A stretch of DNA of 31,090 nucleotides from an uncultured Collinsella sp. (lineage in GTDB: Bacteria > Actinomycetota > Coriobacteriia > Coriobacteriales > Coriobacteriaceae), in the NCBI GenBank assembly GCA_900756945.1, contig CAAELZ010000079.1:1-31090 (forward strand), given 5' to 3'. The notes under the pieces are model-generated. The model worked only from the letters and a program-made list of their open reading frames with translations. It was not told where the DNA came from and did not search any database. This document shows, one piece after another, positions 15,413 through 23,668 of this stretch. The position numbers were made by a program, and so were the translations under genes. The first letter of the stretch is position 1. Every line of letters starts with the position of its first letter.

Positions 15413-16537
15413 CTAGTTAGATCGCGGACTCAAACTATGCTGCGCTTCGAAGTCCTTCATGTACGAGGCCAGTGCCTGCGCGTCTTCCATGGTTACGGCG
15501 TTGTAGACGCTGGCGCGCATGCCACCCACCAGGCGATGACCCTTGACGTTTTGAATCTGGTGCTCGGCCGCGCCTGCGACAAAGGCGGCGTCGAGGTCGG
15601 CATCGCCGGTACGGAACGTGACGTTGGCGATGGAGCGGCTGTCGGCCTGTGTGGTGCCATGGAACAGCACGCTGTGCTCGAGCAGGTTATAGAGCAGGTT
15701 GGCCTTGGCCCAGTTGCGCTCGGCCATGGCGGCAAGTCCGCCGGTCTGCTCAACCCAGCGGAATACCTTGCCGCACACGTAGATACCAAAGGTGTTGGGC
15801 GTGTTGAGCATGGAGCCCTTGGCGGCCTGGGTCTTAAGGTCCAGGTACTGCGGCGTCTGCGCAAAAGCGGGGCCATCTGCGATGAGGTCGTCGCGCACGA
15901 TGACCACGGTCACGCCCGCGGCGCCGGCGTTTTTCTGCGCACCGGCGTAGATGAGCCCGTAGCGCTCAACGTCGAGCGGCTGCGACAGAAAGCAGCTCGA
16001 GACATCGGCGACCAGCGGCACATCGCCACAGTTGGGCAGCTCGTGGTACATGGTGCCGAAGATGGTGTTGTTCTGGCAGATGTAGACGTAGTCGAGCCCG
16101 TCGCCCGTGGCCTCGGCGGCAATGCGCGCGTTGACGTCGGCCATGGTGGGTATGCGGTCGAAATCGGTGTTCTCGGAGCTCGCGAGCAGCACGGCCTCGC
16201 CGTATTTGGCGGCCTCCTTGTACGCCTTGTTGGCAAAGTTGCCGGTCACGACGTAGCCGGCGCGGCCGCGGCGCATGAGGTTCATGGGGATGCCCGCAAA
16301 CTGCAGCGTGGCGCCGCCCTGCAAAAACAGAACACGGTAGTTATCGGGGATGCTCAGCAGACGGCGCAGGGTTGCCTCGGCGTCGTCGATAATCTGCTGG
16401 TACATGCTAGATCGATGGCTCATCTCGAGCACGGACATGCCGCAACCGCGGTAGTCCATCATCTCGTCGGCGATCTCGGCGAGCACGCTTGTAGGCAGCG
16501 CGGCCGGGCCAGCTGAGAAGTTGTGCACACGTGCCAT
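15413..16537 (-). CDS. serC: Phosphoserine aminotransferase
   Basis: This PLP enzyme transfers the amino group of glutamate to 3-phosphohydroxypyruvate, making phosphoserine. The 374-residue protein opens with HNFSAGPAALP and has MSHRSS and LFLQGGATLQF near the active site. The Schiff-base Lys202 is in YAGAQKNAGAAG, and the C-terminal part has LVGGMRASVYNA. Length and motif order are those of standard class V SerC. GAGGGGAA lies ahead of the ATG. It is the first gene of a two-gene operon with serA. No gene for phosphoserine phosphatase (SerB) is evident nearby; one of the histidine phosphatases upstream could in principle serve, but nothing in sequence proves it. Confidence 0.96.
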   Translation of the reverse strand: MARVHNFSAGPAALPTSVLAEIADEMMDYRGCGMSVLEMSHRSSMYQQIIDDAEATLRRLLSIPDNYRVLFLQGGATLQFAGIPMNLMRRGRAGYVVTGNFANKAYKEAAKYGEAVLLASSENTDFDRIPTMADVNARIAAEATGDGLDYVYICQNNTIFGTMYHELPNCGDVPLVADVSSCFLSQPLDVERYGLIYAGAQKNAGAAGVTVVIVRDDLIADGPAFAQTPQYLDLKTQAAKGSMLNTPNTFGIYVCGKVFRWVEQTGGLAAMAERNWAKANLLYNLLEHSVLFHGTTQADSRSIANVTFRTGDADLDAAFVAGAAEHQIQNVKGHRLVGGMRASVYNAVTMEDAQALASYMKDFEAQHSLSPRSN

Positions 16538-16763
16538 CTTCTAGTTCCCCTCGTAGTCGTTTGAACGTTCGGGATACTTTAGCACAGTGGAGCGCCGGGC
16601 GCGACCGCATCACGGTAAAACTCGAGTGCGCCGCTATGATTTACAGGATGGTTACATGGGGGAGGGGTGCTTTACTCCTCGGGCAAATCCAAATCTGCGA
16701 GCGAAGGCATGAGGTTCTCTAGGCGCTTGATTTCTTCGTCGCAAATTAGCTAACCCCTGGTCA

Positions 16764-18365
16764 CTACGACGCCAGTGTGGCGATGACAGCTTCGTCGCCG
16801 GCGTGGACTTGGGTGTTGCCGTCGGGGATGATCGTTTGGCCTTCGCGCTTGAGCATCACCACGATAAACGGGTGCTTGCCCTGCGGCACGTCGCGCAGGC
16901 GCTGACCGGCCAGGCGACCGTGGGGAGTCACGGTGACCTCGCGCAGCGTAACCTCGGCACGCTCTTCAAACGTTGGCGCGGCCATAACCAGAAGGTCGCC
17001 TTCTTCGATCACGGTATCCCCGTTGGGCAGCACCGGGTGCGCTCCATCGCGCAGCACCAGGACCACGAGCATATCCGTCGCACTGCCAATATCCGCGAGC
17101 GAGCGTCCGGCAAACGGATGGCCCGCGCCCACCTTGAGCTTGACGAACGACATACCGTCCTCGTCGCGGTAATCGTTAAAGGTGCGGCGCACATCGCCTT
17201 CCGCGTCGATCATGTCGAGCTTCTTTGCCACCGCCGGCAGCAGCGAGCCCTGCACCACAATGCTCGACACAGCAATCACAAACACCAGGTCAAATAGATC
17301 GTGACCGCCGGGAATACCGGTCACCACGGCAAAGAGGCTAAATACGACCGAAGCCGCGCCGCGCAGACCCGCCCAGCTTATGAGCGCTACCTGGCGAGGG
17401 TTCGTCTTAAAGGGCGCCAGCAGCACGCCAACGGCGATGGGGCGGCTCACGAAGAGCATAAACGCCATGAGCGCCAGACCCGGTAGCAGCATTTGCGGCA
17501 GGCGTGCGGGCGTCACGAGCAGGCCCAGCAAGAAGAAGATGGTCATCTCGGCCATTTCGGTGAGGGTATCGAAGAAGTGCGCCATCTCGACCTTGCCGGT
17601 AATGTCGCTGGCTCCCAGCACAATACCGGCCAGGTACACGGCCAAAAAGCCATTGCCGCCCAGGTAACTCGGCAGCGTGTAGGCCACGATGGCCACCGCG
17701 AACAAGAAGATGGTCTGCGCGTCCTCGGCCGTTGCGCGTGCGCGCTCTATCAGGCGGCTGGATGCCCAGCCGATGGCAAGACCCAACCCCACGCCTAGGA
17801 TGATCTGCTTGGCCAGCAGCACGGGGATGTTAATGTCGCCGCCGGCCGCGAGTGTGGCGAGCACGGCGGTGAGCATGTAGGCGACGGGGTCGTTGGAGCC
17901 CGATTCGACCTCGAGCAGCGAGTCGGTGCCGCCCCTCAGCGACAGGCTGTGCTCGCGCAGCACGCTAAAGACGCTGGCCGCGTCGGTGGATGCCACGACC
18001 GATCCCAACAGCAGGCCACCAATCCAGTCAAAACCCAGCACGAAGTGCGCAAACGCACCCGTAATGCCGGCAGTGATGATGACGCCGAGCGTGATCAGCA
18101 GTACCGCGGGCACGGCAACGGGTTTGGCACGGTCGATATTGGTGTTAAAGCCGCCGTAGAACATGATGAACAGCAGCGCCGTGCTGCAGACGGTTTCGGT
18201 GAGCGCATAGTCGCTAAAGTCGATGTGCGCCGGACCGTTGACGCCCAGCAGCATGCCGAGTGCGATAAAGATGAGCAGGGTGGGGAAGGGGAGCTTTTTG
18301 CCGACGGGTTTGATGGTCAGACACAGAATAATGACGAGGCCGATAAAGAGAAGGATCTGGTTCAT
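16764..18365 (-). CDS. Potassium/proton (or sodium/proton) antiporter, CPA1 family with C-terminal TrkA-C domains
   Basis: The 533-residue protein starts with about twelve transmembrane segments from MNQILLFIGLVIILCLTIKPVGKK. The membrane core includes VASTDAASVFSVL and the ESGSNDPVAYML motif with the acidic pair used for cation exchange. After residue about 390 come two cytosolic ligand-binding segments of TrkA-C type, VKLKVGAGHPFAGRSLADIG... and REVTVTPHGRLAGQRLRDVPQGKHPF. This is the NhaP2/CvrA architecture, associated with K+/H+ exchange and nucleotide gating. It acts in the inner membrane for ion and pH balance. GGAGCGG lies ahead of the ATG. It is monocistronic as far as can be seen, with no clear terminator after it. 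Confidence 0.9.
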   Translation of the reverse strand: MNQILLFIGLVIILCLTIKPVGKKLPFPTLLIFIALGMLLGVNGPAHIDFSDYALTETVCSTALLFIMFYGGFNTNIDRAKPVAVPAVLLITLGVIITAGITGAFAHFVLGFDWIGGLLLGSVVASTDAASVFSVLREHSLSLRGGTDSLLEVESGSNDPVAYMLTAVLATLAAGGDINIPVLLAKQIILGVGLGLAIGWASSRLIERARATAEDAQTIFLFAVAIVAYTLPSYLGGNGFLAVYLAGIVLGASDITGKVEMAHFFDTLTEMAEMTIFFLLGLLVTPARLPQMLLPGLALMAFMLFVSRPIAVGVLLAPFKTNPRQVALISWAGLRGAASVVFSLFAVVTGIPGGHDLFDLVFVIAVSSIVVQGSLLPAVAKKLDMIDAEGDVRRTFNDYRDEDGMSFVKLKVGAGHPFAGRSLADIGSATDMLVVLVLRDGAHPVLPNGDTVIEEGDLLVMAAPTFEERAEVTLREVTVTPHGRLAGQRLRDVPQGKHPFIVVMLKREGQTIIPDGNTQVHAGDEAVIATLAS

Positions 18366-18618
18366 GGATGGTGTCCGCTCCTGGGTGGTTGGCGTGGCAC
18401 GGTCAGTTGCCTGCGGTTATTTGTACCCAAAGATGGTGGGTTTATGGGGTTAGATTGCGGGCGTGCGCGATATCGTCATAGACGGCTGCCGTCTTTGCCT
18501 CTGCTCGGAAACCCTTTCCAGCTTTATTGCAACGGAGTACAATGGGTAACGTTTAAGTTCAACTTGAAGTTTTAGTTGCGGTTCCGGGCTTCGGTCGCAA
18601 GGTAGGGAAAGGCGTTCC

Positions 18619-19458
18619 ATGGCGATCTATGTGACATCTGATGCTCACGGACACGTGCATGCGCTTGACGAGGCCCTGTCTAAGATCTCGTTGACGTCCG
18701 ACGACACGCTGTACGTGCTGGGCGACATGATCGATCGCGGGCCCGATCCGGTCGGCGTTATTAAGCTCGTGCGCTCGCTGCCTAACGCCCGCGTTCTCAA
18801 GGGCAATCACGAGCAGATCATGCTCGATGCCATCATTGGCCAGGATCCGCTCGATGCCGAGACCTGGGATATCAACGGTGGCTGGACGACGCGCGAGCAG
18901 CTCAACGACATGGAATTTGAGGCATACGAGGAGCTCGTGCGATGGATGGCCGCGCTGCCGCTCTACGCGGTGGCCGAGACCGAGGAGCGCCCGTATCTGC
19001 TGGTACATGCTGGAATCGAGATGAAGGCGGCGCGCGCGTTTTTACTTGAGCATGGCGTCGATTGTGCCGATGGCGTCGGAGCGGTGGGTGCCGATCGCGA
19101 GCTGCTGCAGCAGATGCTCGCGGTGCAGTCGTCCGATGACCTGCTGTGGATTCGTCACGGCTATTGGGATGCGCCGACGGGACTGCTTTCTGCCGAGGGC
19201 GAGGGTCCGGTCGTGGTGAGCGGCCACACGCCCACGGTGTCGCTTGGGCGCTATTGCGAGGTTGGCGGCCTGGCGGGGCTTGATGAGGAGTCGGGCCGCG
19301 GGCAGATTGTGCGCCTGGGTGGCGAGGATACCGCCGGCGTGCCCGATCGTATCGATATCGACTGCGCCGCCGCCACCGGCTCCGAGTTCGGCCGCGTCGG
19401 GATCCTGCGTCTGGATGATGGCGCGGAGTTCTACGCGAATATCAACCCAGGCGAATAA
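18619..19458 (+). CDS. PPP-family metallophosphoesterase (serine/threonine phosphatase-like)
   Basis: The 279-residue protein has the metal and catalytic motifs of the PPP superfamily. SDAHGH (residues 7-12) replaces the usual G-D-x-H-G, then come LGDMIDRGPDP, LKGNHEQIM, LLVHAGIE and VVSGHTPT. These bind two metals and activate water for phosphomonoester hydrolysis; relatives include PrpA/PrpE-type protein phosphatases and Ap4A hydrolases. The C-terminal third ends with the IDIDCAAATG...GILRLDDG strand pair typical of bacterial members. GGGAAAGG precedes the ATG. The Gly-to-Ser change in motif I still leaves the Asp and His ligands. A strong terminator lies 125 bases after the stop. The substrate is not determinable. 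Confidence 0.9.
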   Translation: MAIYVTSDAHGHVHALDEALSKISLTSDDTLYVLGDMIDRGPDPVGVIKLVRSLPNARVLKGNHEQIMLDAIIGQDPLDAETWDINGGWTTREQLNDMEFEAYEELVRWMAALPLYAVAETEERPYLLVHAGIEMKAARAFLLEHGVDCADGVGAVGADRELLQQMLAVQSSDDLLWIRHGYWDAPTGLLSAEGEGPVVVSGHTPTVSLGRYCEVGGLAGLDEESGRGQIVRLGGEDTAGVPDRIDIDCAAATGSEFGRVGILRLDDGAEFYANINPGE

Positions 19459-19582
19459 TCGGTGCAAAGGGTAGCTAATTTGGGACGGAGCTTTTTTGAC
19501 TACTTTCGGAGAATAGCGCCTTCTTGCTCGGTAAGCGCGAGAAATGAGGAACGTCTGCGTCCTCGGCAGTGCGAAAATGCTC

Positions 19583-19631
19583 GAAAAACCGTCGCAACGG
19601 AGTCAAACGACGTTGCGACGGTTCTTTTTTT
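19583..19631 (+). terminator. Intrinsic terminator after the phosphatase gene
   Basis: GAAAAACCGTCGCAACG pairs with CGTTGCGACGGTTCTTTTTT through a 14-bp stem, with a run of seven T after the stem. Confidence 0.9.
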
Positions 19632-19644
19632 GGCTGCCCGCTGG

Positions 19645-19767
19645 CTAAGTGAGTAGACTTTTTTGGAAATGCCGAGCAGCCGGCAAATTTGCCTCAACAA
19701 AACCGCAGGTCACTGACTTGTGTTTTGCCGGTGTGGTCAGGGATTCGGCAAAAGTCTACTCACTTAG
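19645..19767. repeat. 123-bp element with 18-bp perfect terminal inverted repeats
   Basis: CTAAGTGAGTAGACTTTT (19645-19662) is exactly repeated in reverse complement at 19750-19767. The 87-base centre has further self-complementary pieces around GCCGGCAAA and TTTTGCCGG. No open reading frame is supported. It looks like a MITE-like or REP-type insertion between the terminator and the flippase gene; no target-site duplication is obvious. Confidence 0.7.
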
Positions 19768-19816
19768 TTTTGCGTGTCGCAAATCGTCCGCAACGAGACC
19801 CCCCCCATTGCGCCAA

Positions 19817-21391
19817 TTAGGCGCCGTACGGGTTGCGGTCGCGCTCGATGCGTTGGCGGATGTGGGCGTATTCGATAATCAGCAGCACCAGGAGTAGGGC
19901 CATGATGGCTAGGTAGCTCACCACGGCGCCCATCAGACCCAGCAGGTTGATCAGGATCACCGGCAGCACTACGCTTACGGCGAAGCAGATCAGGTAGATT
20001 TTGGTGACGTCGCCGGCATGGCGCAGCACCGTGATGATGGCGTAGAGAAAGTCGATAGCCGCGGTGACGCCGCCGGCGACAACCATCAGCAGTGCCAGCG
20101 TGCGGTAGCGCTCAAAATTGAGGCCGTACATGAAGCTCATGAGGGGAATACCGGGACCTGCCATAAATGCGGCGCACACGCTGGTGATGACCACGATCAG
20201 TGCCATAACGGCAACAATAATCAGGTCAAAGCGACGACGCTTGCGAGGATTAGCCCAAATGCTCGACAAACGCAGGAGCTGCGGTTTATAGATAAATCCA
20301 ATGCTCAACAAAATAGCCTGCGCCGGAAAGAACAGGGCATTAAAGTACAGCTGATACTTGTAGGCCAGCGTGCCTTCCATCACGAACTTGGGCATGCTCT
20401 CGATAAGGTTGAACAGGAACAGCGCGCCAAAAAGCGGGGCGCACTGGATAAACAGGTGACCGACCTCGCGCAGGCTCACGCGGCGCGATTTTTCGGTTTC
20501 GAGCAGGGCGAGCGGCGCGGTGACCAGAACGAGCGAGGCGATCGCGGTAACACCCATGGCCATGGCGGCGATGGGCATGCTGCGCGTGAGGAACAGTACC
20601 ACGCTAAAGACCGCGATGACGCCGACGGATCGTAGCGTTTGGCTCATGCCGGCCAGGTAGAGTTTGTCGGCCTGCTGCAGGCGGCCCTCGTACACGTCGG
20701 CAATGCCGTCGATCACCTTATACAGGTAGACGCCCAGGCCGATTGTGGCCATCTGCGCATCGTAGCCGCGGGCGCTGCTGTATACCAGGCCGCATGCCAG
20801 CGCGAGCGCTCCGCAGATCCAGCGGTTGAGCTGGTAAGAGGCAAAGGACGTCTTTTCGTCGATGTCCGAGACCTGGAAATTGCGCACGCCGTAGTTGCAC
20901 GCGATCATGATGAGCGTGCCGGTGACAAAGGCGATGGAGAATTTGCCAGCCTCCTCGGCGCCCACGAGCTGTGTGGACACGATGGTGAGCAACGGAAACG
21001 CCATGCCCCATACGGCGGTGCCCAGGGTATTCCAAAGGTAGTCGCGACGGGTGGCGTGATCTTCGTACTCGGCTTCTTGCGTGGAGAAGCCGCCGCCGTA
21101 GACGGCTCCGAGCAGGCGGTTCCACCAGGCATTGACCATGCGGTGGATGGGGCCGGGCTGGCGATCGCGCTCGCGGCGACGGCGTGTGGCCTGGCTGCTG
21201 TCGGGACCGCCGGCGTTACGCTGGCTTAGCTCTTGGATTCGTGCGAGCTCCTCGGCGGTGTGCGATGCGGGGAACAGGCCGTTCTCGATGCGTCCGCCCT
21301 GCCCGTGCGCCCCGTCCGATACGGTGGGGTCGGCGACGCCATTGCGGCGGGCGATGGCGCGGCGAATGCTATCGATGGGCGTGATGCTCAA
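19817..21391 (-). CDS. Polysaccharide flippase-like membrane protein (MOP/Wzx superfamily)
   Basis: The protein has 524 residues if it starts at the TTG at 21391, which has AAAGGA seven bases upstream. The frame is open for another 106 codons, but that part has no ribosome site and overlaps repeat hairpins. Residues 1-105 are polar and cytosolic (rich in Arg, Gln, Glu), unusual for a flippase. From about residue 125 there are roughly twelve to fourteen hydrophobic helices beginning YLWNTLGTAVWGMAFPLLTIVSTQLVGAEEAGKF, the opening of Wzx-like exporters. It would move lipid-linked oligosaccharides across the inner membrane. No glycosyltransferase cluster is adjacent; the TagO-like gene at 27980 is the nearest envelope gene. 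Confidence 0.8.
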   Translation of the reverse strand: MSITPIDSIRRAIARRNGVADPTVSDGAHGQGGRIENGLFPASHTAEELARIQELSQRNAGGPDSSQATRRRRERDRQPGPIHRMVNAWWNRLLGAVYGGGFSTQEAEYEDHATRRDYLWNTLGTAVWGMAFPLLTIVSTQLVGAEEAGKFSIAFVTGTLIMIACNYGVRNFQVSDIDEKTSFASYQLNRWICGALALACGLVYSSARGYDAQMATIGLGVYLYKVIDGIADVYEGRLQQADKLYLAGMSQTLRSVGVIAVFSVVLFLTRSMPIAAMAMGVTAIASLVLVTAPLALLETEKSRRVSLREVGHLFIQCAPLFGALFLFNLIESMPKFVMEGTLAYKYQLYFNALFFPAQAILLSIGFIYKPQLLRLSSIWANPRKRRRFDLIIVAVMALIVVITSVCAAFMAGPGIPLMSFMYGLNFERYRTLALLMVVAGGVTAAIDFLYAIITVLRHAGDVTKIYLICFAVSVVLPVILINLLGLMGAVVSYLAIMALLLVLLIIEYAHIRQRIERDRNPYGA

Positions 21392-21491
21392 AGCGGAGTC
21401 CTTTCTATTGCTGCGCTCTAGTATAGACGCGACGGTGTTCGTTCGTGTTTTTGAACAGGTTGTTCGATAATTTCGGCGGCGCCATTCAGTA

Positions 21492-21551
21492 GCCGGCACT
21501 CGGGGACGTTCCTTATGTGCCGGCACTTTAGGAACGTCCCCGAGTGCCGGC
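21492..21551. repeat. Large REP-like hairpin, 22-bp perfect stem
   Basis: Bases 21492-21513 and 21530-21551 are exact reverse complements, including GGGGACGTTCCT. The loop contains a second small palindrome, GTGCCGGCAC. It lies between the flippase and pckA genes. Confidence 0.9.
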
Positions 21552-21630
21552 ATCCGGGGACGCTCCTTGGTTGTTGCCTGTTCAAGAGTGTCCCCAACGA
21601 TTAGTCGTTTAAAAACGTCCCCAATGACTA
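21552..21630. repeat. Further GGGGAC-containing REP-like hairpins
   Basis: Two imperfect hairpins follow the large one. One has GTTG...CAAC arms around GGGGACACTC (minus strand). The other, 21601-21630, has TTAGTCGTT and AATGACTA arms around AACGTCCCC. A third GGGGACGCTCC sits at 21555-21565. They share the GGGGACR core with the neighbouring repeat. Confidence 0.6.
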
Positions 21631-21680
21631 GGCCGCTTGCCTGCGATTTTTGACCGTTGGGCGGGCTTGCCGCCCTTGCC

Positions 21681-21696
21681 GCAAAAACGTTTTTGC
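21681..21696. promoter_or_regulatory. 16-bp perfect palindrome upstream of pckA (LacI-family-like operator)
   Basis: GCAAAAACGTTTTTGC is a perfect palindrome with a central CG, the typical form of LacI/GalR and CcpA-type sites. It lies 75 bases before the pckA start. No cognate regulator gene is in the window. Confidence 0.5.
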
Positions 21697-21770
21697 ATAT
21701 CGGGTACAACGGGCTTTACGTGAGTAAAGTGCGCGTCGTGTCCTCGTGTCGCGTTTTTAAAGGAGGCCCC

Positions 21771-23441
21771 ATGCCTGGTGTTACCCCTGCAGATGTTTTG
21801 TCCAACTTTGGTATTACGCTGGTCGAAGATCCCGCCGAGAATCAGCCCCGTCTGCTGGTCGATCTACCCGCCGCGGAGCTCGTCGAGCACGCTATCCGCC
21901 GCGAAGAAGGCCGCATGGCATCCAACGGCGCGCTGGTGATCGAGACGGGGGAGCGCACTGGTCGTTCCCCCAATGACCGCTTTATCGTTGACACGCCCGA
22001 CGTGCACGACAAGATCGCCTGGGGCGCCGTCAACCGACCGCTTTCGATCGAGAGCTACGAGACCATCAAGGCCGGCATCGTCGACTACCTCAACGAGCGC
22101 GACGTGTTCGTCACCCGCGGCATGGCCGGCGCCGACCGCAACCACACGCGCCGACTGCTCGTCGCCTGCGAGCGCGCCAGCCAGGCACTCTTCATTAAGC
22201 AGATGCTCGCCCGCCCGCTTGCCCGCGAAATCGCGCGCACCGGCGAGCCGGACTTCTGTGTGCTCGCCGCGCCGGGCTACCAGTGCGATCCCGCCATCAA
22301 GGGCCTCAACTCCAGCGCCGCCGTGGTCATCAACTTCCAGGAGCGCGTGATTTTGGTCGCGGGTACCGGCTACTCCGGCGAGATCAAAAAGTCCATCTTC
22401 AGCGTCATGAATTACCTGCTGCCCGTCGAGGACGACGTGCTGCCCATGCATTGCTCGGCCAGTATGGATCCCGTCACGCACGAGACCGCGGTGTTCTTTG
22501 GCCTGTCGGGCACCGGCAAGACCACGCTTTCGGCCAACCCCACGCGGCTGCTGATCGGCGACGACGAGCACGGTTGGTCCGACATGGGCATCTTCAACAT
22601 CGAGGGTGGCTGCTACGCCAAATGCGAGGGCCTGGACGCGTTCCACGAGCCTGAGATCTTCAACGCTGTTCGCTTTGGCGCCATCTGCGAAAACGTGGTG
22701 CTCGATGAGAATCGCAAGCCCAACTATGATGACGTCTCGATCACGCACAATACGCGCGTGGCCTACCCCGTCGAGCATATCCCCAACGCGTGGACCAAGG
22801 GCATGGGCACCACTCCGAGCGTCGTACTGTTTTTGACCTGCGATGCCTTTGGCGTGTTGCCGCCCATCTCGCGTCTAACGGCCGATGCCGCCATGTACCA
22901 CTTTGTGACGGGCTTCACCGCCAAGATCCCCGGCACCGAGGTCGGCGTCACCGAGCCCACGCCCACGTTCTCTTCGCTGTTCGGCGAGCCGTTTATGCCA
23001 CTCGACCCCATGGTTTACGCCAAGATGCTCGGCGAGCGCATTGCCGACGGCCGCACGCGTGTGTACCTGGTCAACACCGGCTGGATCGGCGGCGGCTACG
23101 GCGTGGGTCATCGCATCGAGCTTGCCTACACGCGCGCCCTGGTCGCGCGCGCCCTCGACGGCACCATCGAGGACAGCGAGTTCGTCCACGACGATATCTT
23201 TAACGTCGACATTCCCACCACGTGCCACGGTGTGCCCGACGGCATCCTGGTGCCGCGCCAGTACTGGCAGAGCACCGCGCGCTACGACGAGGCAGCGCAC
23301 AACCTGGCCGTCATGTTCGAGGAGAACTTCGAGAAGAAGTACTCGCACCTGCCCGAGTCTGTCAAGGCCGCCGGCCCGCATGCTCAGGTGCCCGTCGAGG
23401 CCCGTCATCGCGGCCGCGGCCTGCTGGGACTCCGCCACTAG
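21771..23441 (+). CDS. pckA: Phosphoenolpyruvate carboxykinase (ATP)
   Basis: The enzyme interconverts oxaloacetate plus ATP and PEP plus CO2 plus ADP. The 556-residue protein has RTGRSPNDRF (62-71) for substrate and the metal region GYSGEIKKSIF (200-210) with His228. The kinase loop GLSGTGKTTLS (244-254) is followed by LIGDDEHGW (Asp265) and later NTGWIGGGYGVG. It is the ATP-dependent type, not the GTP enzyme seen in many actinobacteria. In gut anaerobes it usually runs towards oxaloacetate, fixing CO2 and making ATP during fermentation to succinate; that direction is inferred. AAAGGAGG is ideally spaced before the ATG at 21771. A LacI-like palindrome upstream suggests catabolite-type control. 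A REP-like hairpin follows the stop. Confidence 0.97.
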   Translation: MPGVTPADVLSNFGITLVEDPAENQPRLLVDLPAAELVEHAIRREEGRMASNGALVIETGERTGRSPNDRFIVDTPDVHDKIAWGAVNRPLSIESYETIKAGIVDYLNERDVFVTRGMAGADRNHTRRLLVACERASQALFIKQMLARPLAREIARTGEPDFCVLAAPGYQCDPAIKGLNSSAAVVINFQERVILVAGTGYSGEIKKSIFSVMNYLLPVEDDVLPMHCSASMDPVTHETAVFFGLSGTGKTTLSANPTRLLIGDDEHGWSDMGIFNIEGGCYAKCEGLDAFHEPEIFNAVRFGAICENVVLDENRKPNYDDVSITHNTRVAYPVEHIPNAWTKGMGTTPSVVLFLTCDAFGVLPPISRLTADAAMYHFVTGFTAKIPGTEVGVTEPTPTFSSLFGEPFMPLDPMVYAKMLGERIADGRTRVYLVNTGWIGGGYGVGHRIELAYTRALVARALDGTIEDSEFVHDDIFNVDIPTTCHGVPDGILVPRQYWQSTARYDEAAHNLAVMFEENFEKKYSHLPESVKAAGPHAQVPVEARHRGRGLLGLRH

Positions 23442-23458
23442 CATCGCCGCGAGTTCAA

Positions 23459-23495
23459 AACCACCACAAAGGGTACAGGCACCTTTGTGGCGGTT
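23459..23495 (-). repeat. REP-like palindrome, copy B (reverse), terminator of pckA
   Basis: Arms ACCACCACAAAGG and CCTTTGTGGCGGT with centre GTACAGGCA, inverted relative to copy A. A TTTT follows on the plus strand, so it probably also ends the pckA transcript. Confidence 0.8.
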
Positions 23496-23524
23496 TTGCT
23501 TGGGCGAATGACTCGGGTTACAAT
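23496..23524 (+). promoter_or_regulatory. Sigma-70 promoter upstream of the B3/4-domain gene
   Basis: TTGCTT (23496-23501) and TACAAT (23519-23524) are separated by 17 bases. The start site would be near 23531, giving a leader of about 138 bases. Confidence 0.6.
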
Positions 23525-23530
23525 ACGCCT

Positions 23531-23628
23531 GACATATCGCCCCCTTCTCCGGATGGGGGCAGCGTAAGCGCTCTTGTGGCGGCACCGTAGGACTTTGAAG
23601 GTGGCCGTCGTAAGAGCGCTTTTTGTTT
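23531..23628 (+). ncRNA. Candidate structured leader/attenuator or roughly 95-nt small RNA
   Basis: After the promoter at 23496-23524 come a perfect hairpin (GCCCCC/GGGGGC, 23539-23560) and a second, longer hairpin (AAGCGCTCTT/AAGAGCGCTT, 23566-23621) ending in TTTTT. The terminator lies before the ribosome site of the B3/4 gene, so it would either attenuate that gene or release a small RNA. The family is not recognised. The internal GGCGGCACCG faintly resembles a T-box element but the leader is too short for a normal T-box stem I. Confidence 0.45.
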
Positions 23629-23668
23629 AGGCACCCGGGCTCGGGCGCATGCTATGAAGGGAGAGCAC

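Noticed and set aside
14138..16516. Two long plus-strand frames opposite serA and serC
   Set aside because: serA and serC are unmistakable on the minus strand, and these frames have no recognisable domains.
23531..23668. T-box riboswitch ahead of the B3/4-domain gene
   Set aside because: Only a loose GGCGGCACCG match is present and the leader is too short for a specifier stem I.
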